DNA from: an uncultured bacterium
GTDB taxonomy: Bacteria > Patescibacteriota > Minisyncoccia > Phycocordibacterales > UBA2100
NCBI GenBank assembly: GCA_903881205.1
Contig: CAIRSC010000099.1
Span: 1-5,973 of the forward strand
DNA length: 5,973 bases
Direction: 5' to 3'
Shown piece by piece: positions 1 through 4,827 of this stretch. Both the position numbers and the translations under genes were made by a program. A model generated the notes under the pieces. That model searched no databases, was not told the origin of the DNA, and was given only the letters and a program-made list of their open reading frames with translations. Within the stretch, counting starts at the first letter, position 1; each line of letters begins with the position of its first letter.

Positions 1-344
1 GCAAAGTGCCAAAGACAGTACCCGAGCTCGTGACGCTGCCCGGTGTTGCATACAAGACCGCGAATGTCGTGCTCGGAGAATTGTATGAAATATGGGACGG
101 CATTCCGACCGATACGCATGTGAAGCGTTTCGCCAAACGCCTCGATCTCGTCGACAGTACTGATCTCACGAAAATATCAAAGGAGCTCGAGGCGCTCGTA
201 GCAAAGAACGATTGGAAATACGTGAACAACGGACTGGTACTCTACGGCCGCTACGTGTGCAAGGCCAAAAAGCACGATTGCAGCATCCACGGGCTCACTG
301 CAATCTATCCCGAATCGCGCTCTATCTGGCCAAAAGCGAAGTAA
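1..344 (+). CDS. nth: Endonuclease III (DNA glycosylase/AP lyase), 3' part only
   Basis: This is the C-terminal part of an HhH-GPD DNA glycosylase that removes oxidised pyrimidines in base excision repair. The frame is open from the left edge. The GTG at 6 is an internal valine, since the preceding codon and the motif KVPKTVPEL fit the family's GKVP...EL segment. The helix-hairpin-helix is LPGVAYKTANVVL, with the catalytic lysine in YKTA. The catalytic aspartate is in TDTHVKR. The usual C-terminal cluster motif C-X6-C-X2-C-X5-C appears here as C-X6-C-X2-H-X5-Y (nt 258-308), so cysteine ligands 3 and 4 are replaced and a normal [4Fe-4S] cluster is unlikely. The protein ends soon after in SIWPKAK. 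It heads a three-gene repair cluster. The family call is firm; whether the protein lacks a cluster is inference. Confidence 0.93.
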   Translation, partial: KVPKTVPELVTLPGVAYKTANVVLGELYEIWDGIPTDTHVKRFAKRLDLVDSTDLTKISKELEALVAKNDWKYVNNGLVLYGRYVCKAKKHDCSIHGLTAIYPESRSIWPKAK

Positions 345-367
345 AGACGCCGATGTCGGAGTGCGGT

Positions 368-371
368 AGGA
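368..371 (+). promoter_or_regulatory. Ribosome binding site of the HAD gene
   Basis: AGGA lies 9 nt before the ATG at 381. The nth stop codon TAA at 342-344 is in the same frame 13 codons upstream, and there is no other in-frame ATG or GTG in between, so 381 is the only sensible start. Confidence 0.5.
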
Positions 372-380
372 TGTATACAT

Positions 381-1070
381 ATGGCGCAAAAGAAAGTGGC
401 GGTGTTCGATGTTGATGGAACGATCTTTCGCTCGAGCTTGCTCATCCAGCTCGTGGACACATTGATCGCCCACGGGGCATTTCCTGAGGATGCAAAGACC
501 GTATATGAAAAACAGCACGCCAAGTGGCTCGACCGTGAGGGCGACTATGAGGAATACATAGAGGCCGTGCTCAAAGCGTTCCGTACGCATCTGAAGGGTG
601 TGCATTATGGCGAAATGGCCGATGCCGCCGAGGCAATGGTGAGCGTACAGGGCAAGCGCACCTATCGGTACACCCGCGATCTGCTCAAAGACCTGAAGGC
701 GCGCGGCTATTACCTGCTCGCGGTATCGCATTCGCCCAAGACCGTGCTCGACAAATTCTGCCCGAAGCTCGGGTTCGATAAGGTGTACGGCACGATGTAT
801 GAGATCGGTCCGCAGGATCTCTTTACCGGCAAAATGCTCGACGAAGAACAGATACTCAACAAAGCGAATATATTAAAACGCGCGGTCGAAAAAGAAGGGC
901 TCACACTGCGTCATTCGATCGGGGTGGGTGATACCGAATCAGACATCCCGTTCCTCGAAATGGTGTCGAAACCGATCTGCTTCAATCCCAATGAGAAGCT
1001 CTATACCTATGCCAAGCGCATGAAGTGGGCCGTGATCATCGAGCGCAAAGACGTGATCTACGCTTTGTAA
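381..1070 (+). CDS. HAD superfamily hydrolase, subfamily IB (SerB-like phosphatase)
   Basis: A 229-residue haloacid-dehalogenase-type hydrolase, probably a cytoplasmic Mg-dependent phosphomonoesterase. All four HAD motifs are visible. Motif I is FDVDGT, with nucleophile Asp10 and acid/base Asp12. Motif II is VSHSP, with Ser116. Motif III is a lysine near residue 161. Motif IV is GVGDTESDIPFLE, with Asp184 and Asp188. The segment between motifs I and II (about residues 18-95) is helical and fits a C1 cap as in phosphoserine phosphatases and HAD-IB proteins. Substrate cannot be read from sequence: SerB activity is possible, but a generic nucleotide or sugar phosphatase is equally likely. It sits 36 nt after nth and 3 nt before mutY, so it is probably co-transcribed with both repair genes. 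That placement hints at, but does not prove, a nucleotide-related job. Confidence 0.92.
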   Translation: MAQKKVAVFDVDGTIFRSSLLIQLVDTLIAHGAFPEDAKTVYEKQHAKWLDREGDYEEYIEAVLKAFRTHLKGVHYGEMADAAEAMVSVQGKRTYRYTRDLLKDLKARGYYLLAVSHSPKTVLDKFCPKLGFDKVYGTMYEIGPQDLFTGKMLDEEQILNKANILKRAVEKEGLTLRHSIGVGDTESDIPFLEMVSKPICFNPNEKLYTYAKRMKWAVIIERKDVIYAL

Positions 1071-1073
1071 TCC

Positions 1074-1910
1074 ATGCCAGCGGATATTCGGAAATTTCAA
1101 AAAGAAGTGTGGGCATATTACCGTGCTCATGGCCGACATGATCTGCCGTGGCGCAAGACCCGCGATCCGTACAAAATTCTCGTTTCCGAGGTGATGCTGC
1201 AGCAGACACAAGTGCCGCGGGTACTCGAGAAGTATAAAGAATTTCTGGACGCTTTCCCTACGGTTCAGGAGTGTGCAAGGGCGCCCCTTGCACACATCCT
1301 CAAGATCTGGAATGGGCTTGGCTACAACAGGAGGGGAAAGTATCTGCATGATGCGGCCAAAAAGATCGTGAAGATCGGCAATATTAAAAAAGCACTCATG
1401 GAGCCGCTGCCTGGTGTCGGCCCGTACACGCGCGCCGCGGTGCGGACATTCGCATACAACGAACCGCATACGATGATCGAGACCAATATCCGCACCGCCT
1501 TTATCCACCATTTCTTTCCCTCCCGTAATGCCAACGGTCGTCGACAAGACGGGAATACATCAGTGCACGATAGAGACCTGATCACATTGATTGAAACGGC
1601 GGCGGCAGATCAGGATCCGAGAGAGTGGCACTGGGCGCTCATGGATTACGGCTCGTATCTCAAGAAACAATTCCCGAATCCGTCTCGCAAAAGTGCGGGC
1701 TATACGAAACAATCAAAATTTGAAGGGTCGCTGCGCCAAGTGCGCGGTGCGATCCTGCGCGAACTCCACAAAGGTCCTCAGAAAGAGATGCTACTTTTAG
1801 CAAGGTTAAACCTTGCTACTCCGAAGTCAGACTTCGGAAAACGGGCGCTCGCAGGGCTTGAGAAGGATGGCATGATCGAAAAAGTAAAAGGGAAGTGGCG
1901 GATTTCTTAA
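1074..1910 (+). CDS. mutY: A/G-specific adenine glycosylase, MutY type, lacking Fe-S motif and NUDIX domain
   Basis: A 278-residue HhH-GPD glycosylase expected to remove adenine mispaired with 8-oxoguanine. MutY signatures are RHDLPWRKTRDPY (21-33), SEVMLQQTQV with the catalytic glutamate at 39, WNGLGYNRR (79-87) and the helix-hairpin-helix LPGVGPYTRAAV (112-123). Where E. coli MutY has the catalytic Asp138 (LDGNVKR), this protein reads IETNIR, with Glu136. The four cluster cysteines that should follow MDYGSY (190-195) are absent; the segment reads KKQFPNPSRKSAGYTKQ. The protein stops about 70 residues before the end of typical MutY. In place of the NUDIX-like 8-oxoG-recognition domain, residues about 218-278 look like a winged helix (RGAILRELHKG...LAGLEKDGMIEKVKGKWRIS). 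Residues about 149-165 look like a polar insertion. The start is fixed by the HAD gene's in-frame TAA one codon upstream; there is no clear Shine-Dalgarno, so translational coupling is likely. Three perfect palindromes lie inside the gene. Confidence 0.92.
   Translation: MPADIRKFQKEVWAYYRAHGRHDLPWRKTRDPYKILVSEVMLQQTQVPRVLEKYKEFLDAFPTVQECARAPLAHILKIWNGLGYNRRGKYLHDAAKKIVKIGNIKKALMEPLPGVGPYTRAAVRTFAYNEPHTMIETNIRTAFIHHFFPSRNANGRRQDGNTSVHDRDLITLIETAAADQDPREWHWALMDYGSYLKKQFPNPSRKSAGYTKQSKFEGSLRQVRGAILRELHKGPQKEMLLLARLNLATPKSDFGKRALAGLEKDGMIEKVKGKWRIS
1271..1295. repeat. Perfect palindrome inside mutY (11-bp arms, 3-nt loop)
   Basis: The left arm GTGTGCAAGGG (1271-1281) is the exact reverse complement of CCCTTGCACAC (1285-1295), with loop CGC. 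It encodes part of ECARAPLAHI, where the protein appears to align with other MutY sequences without an insertion. The inner core GCAAGG/CCTTGC recurs in the other palindromes of this window. Confidence 0.85.
1521..1554. repeat. Weak inverted repeat flanking a MutY insertion segment
   Basis: TCCCGT (1521-1526) and ACGGGA (1549-1554) are inverted 6-bp arms around a 22-nt spacer. They bracket the codons of the polar segment NANGRRQDG, which seems extra relative to other MutY proteins. Six-base arms can arise by chance, so this is a tentative entry. Confidence 0.3.
1798..1818. repeat. Perfect palindrome inside mutY 3' region (9-bp arms)
   Basis: TAGCAAGGT (1798-1806) pairs exactly with ACCTTGCTA (1810-1818) around the loop TAA. 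It is read in frame as part of LARLNLA. It carries the GCAAGG/CCTTGC core and is separated by one base from a second palindrome. Confidence 0.8.
1820..1838. repeat. Perfect palindrome inside mutY 3' region (8-9 bp arms)
   Basis: TCCGAAGT (1820-1827) pairs with ACTTCGGA (1831-1838) around CAG; counting the flanking C-G the arms are 9 bp with a single central A. It is read in frame as TPKSDFGK. Together with the palindrome at 1798-1818 it forms a 41-bp double-hairpin block inside the probable winged-helix domain. Confidence 0.8.
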
Positions 1911-1947
1911 TGTTCCTTGTTGTAGCGGTCGTGATAGTAAGGAACAT
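1910..1947. repeat. Inverted repeat at the mutY stop codon
   Basis: ATGTTCCTT (1910-1918) and AAGGAACAT (1939-1947) are perfect 9-bp inverted arms with a 20-nt loop, starting at the last base of the mutY stop. There is no T-run after it on the + strand, so it is not a classic intrinsic terminator. It could protect the mRNA 3' end or end + strand transcription weakly. Confidence 0.5.
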
Positions 1948-1965
1948 ATACAAGATAAAAGACAA

Positions 1966-1994
1966 AGCGGCAAGGTCATTGCTGCCTTGCCGCT
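1966..1994 (-). terminator. Hairpin terminator after the 92-aa gene
   Basis: AGCGGCAAGG (1966-1975) pairs perfectly with CCTTGCCGCT (1985-1994) around a 9-nt loop. Read on the minus strand, the stem is followed by a T-rich stretch (TTTGTCTTTTATC), which fits an intrinsic terminator just past the minus-strand stop at 2006. On the + strand the T-run is missing, though the hairpin may still help separate the convergent mutY transcript. It is nearly identical to the hairpin at 2363-2393. Confidence 0.7.
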
Positions 1995-2005
1995 CTAAGG
2001 GCGTC

Positions 2006-2284
2006 TTATACATCGGTTCGATCGCGAAATGCCGTACCCGCTTCGGTAACCGCATATCGGCCTTTTGCAATCTTTTCGACAAATTCGCTTTCGACAAGTT
2101 GCGCAAGCTGAGCCCGAATGTGTTTTTCACCGTTGAGGTAGCTTTTCTCCTCTTCCGTTACCGTAGCGGCACCAAACTCGTCGATAAGTTCGCGTACGGA
2201 AAAATCTGTGGGGCTGAGATCGTCGATAATGCGCGAGAGCCAAAGGTGCATCTCGCGATTGGCCTTGCGTGGTTTGCGGGACAT
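2006..2284 (-). CDS. Small hypothetical protein, probable winged-helix fold
   Basis: A 92-residue protein I do not recognise as a named family. The basic N-terminus (MSRKPRKANR) is followed by a helix (EMHLWLSRIIDDL), then FSVRELIDEFG (28-38). Residues 54-87 read as recognition helix plus wing: HIRAQLAQLVESEFVEKIAKGRYAVTEAGTAFR, the pattern of helix, Gly-hairpin and Y-x-V/L-T seen in winged-helix regulators. It may bind DNA, but a small structural winged helix is equally possible. The ATG start has GGAG at 2292-2295, 7 nt upstream, and a good promoter just before. A terminator hairpin follows the stop. It is monocistronic, bounded by hairpins on both sides, and convergent with mutY. The plus-strand frame over the same bases lacks such signals. 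Confidence 0.7.
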   Translation of the reverse strand: MSRKPRKANREMHLWLSRIIDDLSPTDFSVRELIDEFGAATVTEEEKSYLNGEKHIRAQLAQLVESEFVEKIAKGRYAVTEAGTAFRDRTDV

Positions 2285-2291
2285 CGGCTTA

Positions 2292-2295
2292 CTCC
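2292..2295 (-). promoter_or_regulatory. Shine-Dalgarno of the 92-aa gene
   Basis: GGAG on the minus strand lies 7 nt before the ATG at 2284, which supports this start. Confidence 0.65.
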
Positions 2296-2316
2296 AATGA
2301 GGATTGCTCAGACAGA

Positions 2317-2345
2317 TTTGTAACCTGAAATTTGCAGTATGTCAA
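2317..2345 (-). promoter_or_regulatory. Sigma70-type promoter for the 92-aa gene
   Basis: On the minus strand a perfect -35 box TTGACA (2345-2340) is followed, after exactly 17 nt, by TACAAA (2322-2317), a 4/6 match to TATAAT. Transcription would begin near 2310, leaving a leader of about 25 nt that contains the GGAG. It lies just after the terminator hairpin of the preceding gene, as expected for an independent unit. Confidence 0.6.
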
Positions 2346-2362
2346 CTCATCTTGCAAAGACA

Positions 2363-2393
2363 AAGCGGCAAGGTCGTTACCGCCTTGCCGCTT
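2363..2393 (-). terminator. Hairpin terminator after the 101-aa gene
   Basis: AAGCGGCAAGG (2363-2373) pairs perfectly with CCTTGCCGCTT (2383-2393) around a 9-nt loop. On the minus strand the stem is followed by TGTCTTTGC, a weak T-tract. It probably ends the RNase J / 101-aa transcript. The block 2356-2392 matches 1958-1994 at all but three positions, all in the loop. Confidence 0.65.
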
Positions 2394-2396
2394 AAT

Positions 2397-2413
2397 AAAC
2401 GCTCTTAGCGTTT
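2397..2413. repeat. Small inverted repeat over the 101-aa gene's stop codon
   Basis: AAACGCT (2397-2403) and AGCGTTT (2407-2413) are perfect 7-bp arms with a 3-nt loop that includes bases of the minus-strand TAA stop (2405-2407). It may add to the terminator that follows. Confidence 0.4.
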
Positions 2414-2710
2414 GAGTTGTTCCGCAATCTCCGCGTTCACGCGCTTCCTCTGTTCCCAGTATTCCTGAGCAGAGTCGGCATCAACAAAGTAATGCCTCAT
2501 ATAGGCGCGAACTTCTTCGAAACGTTCGTTGGAGGAAAACGCATCGGGCCCATTGAGCCAATAGTTATTTGTCTCACTTTTGGTCGGCACTTGGATAGCC
2601 TTGGTCCGACCGGGCAAGATAACGGATACGTTGGCTTCGTCCGTTAAGATGAGGTTGCGAAAATTTTCCGCTCGGCTTTCTCGCGGATCGGCACTAGCTA
2701 CGTATTGCAT
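2405..2710 (-). CDS. Hypothetical protein, 101 aa, downstream of RNase J
   Basis: I do not recognise this protein. It is soluble, with no signal peptide or membrane segment. The first half (about residues 16-42) suggests beta strands, FRNLILTDEANVSVILPG followed by KAIQVPT. A linker, NNYWLNGPDAF, leads to a charged, probably helical second half (about 61-101) with FEEVRAYMRHYF and AQEYWEQRKRVNAEIAEQLKR. No catalytic motif or cysteine is present. The ATG at 2710 has an excellent Shine-Dalgarno (AAAGGAG, 7 nt away), strong evidence that the gene is real. It starts 37 nt after the RNase J stop with no terminator or obvious promoter between them, so it is probably co-transcribed with RNase J. A role with RNase J is guesswork from position only. 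Confidence 0.72.
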   Translation of the reverse strand: MQYVASADPRESRAENFRNLILTDEANVSVILPGRTKAIQVPTKSETNNYWLNGPDAFSSNERFEEVRAYMRHYFVDADSAQEYWEQRKRVNAEIAEQLKR

Positions 2711-2717
2711 TGAACTG

Positions 2718-2724
2718 CTCCTTT
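2718..2724 (-). promoter_or_regulatory. Strong Shine-Dalgarno of the 101-aa gene
   Basis: AAAGGAG on the minus strand, 7 nt before the ATG at 2710. It is the best ribosome binding site in the window and supports translation of an otherwise unrecognised small gene. Confidence 0.75.
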
Positions 2725-2747
2725 CTGCGTTAAGGGTAGCAAAATCG

Positions 2748-4775
2748 CTAAATGCTCACAATCACCGGGATCACGATCGGGCGCTTTTGGGTGCGCTGCA
2801 AGAGGAAGCGGGCGACTGCCTCGGCGAGGTCATCGCGGGCGTTATCGAGATCGGCCGCGCGCGGATTCGCCATGGAATCTTCCACTGATTTGCGGATGAT
2901 GAGGCGCGTTTGGTCCATGAGGTCCTTATTGTCGCGCAGATACACGAAGCCGCGGGAGATGATATCGGGCGACTTGTGAAGTTTGCCGGTGCGTCGGTCG
3001 ACGGTGGCGACGACCACGCAGAATCCTTCCTGTCCAAGCGCTTTGCGGTCGCGCATGAGCACGTCGGAAAGTTCTGAGACGGTCTGGCCTTCGACGACGC
3101 GCGTCTCGGCCGGTGCCTTGTACGGTTGTTTGATGATTTTTTCTCCGGCCTTGATGTCGATGATCGAGCTGTTGTCGGGAATGACGACGTTTTCTTTCTG
3201 TACGCCCATTTCCACTGCGAGGTCGCCGTGGATGCGGAGCATGTAGTGATATCCGTGGACCGGAACGAAGTACTTCGGTTTGATCTGTTTGTGGATCCAG
3301 ACCGCTTCCTCACGGTTGCCGTGGCCCGATGCGTGCACGTCGGACGCGTGGTAGGTGATGATGTGTGCGCCCTGGCGCGAGAGGTTGTCTTTGAGCTTCT
3401 GCACGGCGCGCTCGTTGCCCGGAATGACCGATGACGAAAGCACGATTGTATCCTGCGGCGTCAGTCGGATGTGCTTGTGGGTCTTGTTGCCGATGCGTGC
3501 AAGTGAGGCGAATTCATCGCCCTGGGCGCCGGTGGCAAGGATGATGAGCTTCTCCGGGGCGTACTGCGCCATGTTTTCCACCGCGACGACGGTGTCGTCT
3601 TTGTACTTGATGAGACCGATCTCACGCGCGATCTCGATGTTGGTGCGCATCGAGCGGCCGTCGATCACGATCTTGCGACCGTACATCTCGGCAAAATGCA
3701 CCACCTTGATGAGGCGTTCGAGGTGCGATGCGAACATCGCGATAATAAGGCGCGTGGTCGATTCTTTGATGAGGGTATCGAGTGTGCGATACACGTTGGA
3801 CTCCGGAATAGAGAAGCCGGGCTGCCAGACGTTGGTCGAGTCCATGAGCAGTGCGAGCACTTTGCGATCTTTGAAAATGCTGAACTCTCGCTTCTCTTCG
3901 TCGGATGGCTCGCCGCCTTCGTGGTTGAGCTTGATGTCGCCGGTGAAGACCACATCGCCCCAGGCCGTCTCGATGATGATACCCATCGAATCGGGCACGG
4001 TGTGGGTGACACCGAAGAAACGTACCGTCGCAGCGCCGAGTTTGAGGACCTCGTCGCGCTCGACTTCGCGAATCATCACCGGTGCGGTGAGTGCGAATTC
4101 TTCTTGGCGCTTCTTGATCATCATGCCGGTGAGCTTGCGGGTATAGATCGGCGGATTGCCGATGCGATCGATGATGTAGGGAATACCTCCGATGTGGTCG
4201 AGGTGGCCGTGTGAAATGAGGAGTCCGCGGATCTTATCGCGGCGCTCTTCGAGGTAGCCGGTGTTGGGCAAAATGTAATCGATGCCCGGTGTTTCTCCTT
4301 CACCGAACGAGAAACCGCAGTCGAGGATAAAAATATCGTTGCCGATCTCGATGGCCGTCATGTTGCGGCCGATCTCTTCGACGCCGCCGAGCGGGATGAT
4401 GCGTACGACATCATCGGCTGGAGGTGGGACAACTGCTGCAGGACCTTGCTTGCGCATGGATGGCGCCTGGTGCTCTACCTTGGTGCGACCGCGCGGCGGA
4501 CGTGCCGGACGATCATGGAACGGGCGGCGGCGACCCGAACGCTCGCGCTGTGGGCCGCGTGGTCCCTGCGGATTGTTGGGATTGCCTTGTCCGGGGCCTT
4601 GTGGGCCTCGGCCGGGACCTCCTGGGCGCGGGCCGCGCGACGGGCGGTGAGGTGAGCGCTGTGGTGGGCGCGGTGTTGGGCCGACGGATGATGGCACACT
4701 GCGCGGCGCATCGGTGCGATTCGACGCGGGGACGAATGCGCCGCCTGCGTTAGAAAACTCTGACTGTGAATCCAT
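2748..4775 (-). CDS. rnj: Ribonuclease J (metallo-beta-lactamase/beta-CASP RNase)
   Basis: RNase J matures and degrades RNA through endonuclease and 5'-3' exonuclease activity with two zinc ions. Residues 1-120 are a low-complexity tail rich in Pro, Gly, Arg and Gln, probably disordered and RNA-binding. The metallo-beta-lactamase core starts at VVRIIPLGGVEEIGRNM (123-139). Metal ligands are in SHGHLDHIGG (His189, His191, Asp193, His194), GVTHTVPDS (His258) and FTGDIK (Asp280). The beta-CASP part includes DSTNV (312-316), HASGHG (481-486) and PVHG (His507). The C-terminal domain (about 555-675) includes SRGFVYLRD. At 675 aa it exceeds the usual roughly 555 aa because of the tail. The ATG at 4775 has an in-frame TAG four codons upstream, so no longer ATG start exists. 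Its Shine-Dalgarno is weak or absent. A start at Met107 would drop most of the tail, but the tail's codons look coding and I keep the long form. Confidence 0.96.
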   Translation of the reverse strand: MDSQSEFSNAGGAFVPASNRTDAPRSVPSSVGPTPRPPQRSPHRPSRGPRPGGPGRGPQGPGQGNPNNPQGPRGPQRERSGRRRPFHDRPARPPRGRTKVEHQAPSMRKQGPAAVVPPPADDVVRIIPLGGVEEIGRNMTAIEIGNDIFILDCGFSFGEGETPGIDYILPNTGYLEERRDKIRGLLISHGHLDHIGGIPYIIDRIGNPPIYTRKLTGMMIKKRQEEFALTAPVMIREVERDEVLKLGAATVRFFGVTHTVPDSMGIIIETAWGDVVFTGDIKLNHEGGEPSDEEKREFSIFKDRKVLALLMDSTNVWQPGFSIPESNVYRTLDTLIKESTTRLIIAMFASHLERLIKVVHFAEMYGRKIVIDGRSMRTNIEIAREIGLIKYKDDTVVAVENMAQYAPEKLIILATGAQGDEFASLARIGNKTHKHIRLTPQDTIVLSSSVIPGNERAVQKLKDNLSRQGAHIITYHASDVHASGHGNREEAVWIHKQIKPKYFVPVHGYHYMLRIHGDLAVEMGVQKENVVIPDNSSIIDIKAGEKIIKQPYKAPAETRVVEGQTVSELSDVLMRDRKALGQEGFCVVVATVDRRTGKLHKSPDIISRGFVYLRDNKDLMDQTRLIIRKSVEDSMANPRAADLDNARDDLAEAVARFLLQRTQKRPIVIPVIVSI

Positions 4776-4795
4776 ATGTAATTTCTACGAACGTA

Positions 4796-4825
4796 ATAAT
4801 TGTGCTGCTAATAATTTTGGATCAA
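4796..4825 (-). promoter_or_regulatory. Possible promoter for RNase J
   Basis: The 52-nt gap 4776-4827 is strikingly AT-rich. On the minus strand TTGATC (4825-4820, 4/6 match to TTGACA) and AATTAT (4801-4796, 4/6 match to TATAAT) are 18 nt apart, which would give a leader of only about 10-15 nt. The -35 box abuts the stop of the upstream gene. Both boxes are weak, so this is tentative. An 8-bp direct repeat TAATAATT (4794-4801 and 4809-4816) lies in the same gap. Confidence 0.3.
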
Positions 4826-4827
4826 TG

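Noticed and set aside
177..731. Minus-strand open frame (184 codons) across nth and the HAD gene
   Set aside because: It is antisense to two well-supported genes and has no family resemblance.
939..1547. Minus-strand open frame (202 codons) opposite HAD and mutY
   Set aside because: It is a reverse-frame shadow of conserved genes, with no ribosome site or motif that would support it.
1895..2323. Plus-strand open frame (142 codons) starting with a hydrophobic stretch and crossing the mutY 3' junction
   Set aside because: It begins inside mutY without a ribosome site, runs through both arms of a terminator hairpin and lies opposite a minus-strand gene that has a promoter and Shine-Dalgarno.
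1958..2392. Two similar hairpins read as a CRISPR array, att sites or a transposon pair
   Set aside because: There are only two copies about 400 bp apart, the interval holds an ordinary gene with its own promoter, and no transposase or integrase is present. Terminator-like hairpins fit better.
3355..4146. Long plus-strand open frame (263 codons) opposite RNase J
   Set aside because: It is antisense to a fully conserved RNase J core; the composition is what a reverse frame of GC-rich coding DNA gives, and it has no recognisable motif.
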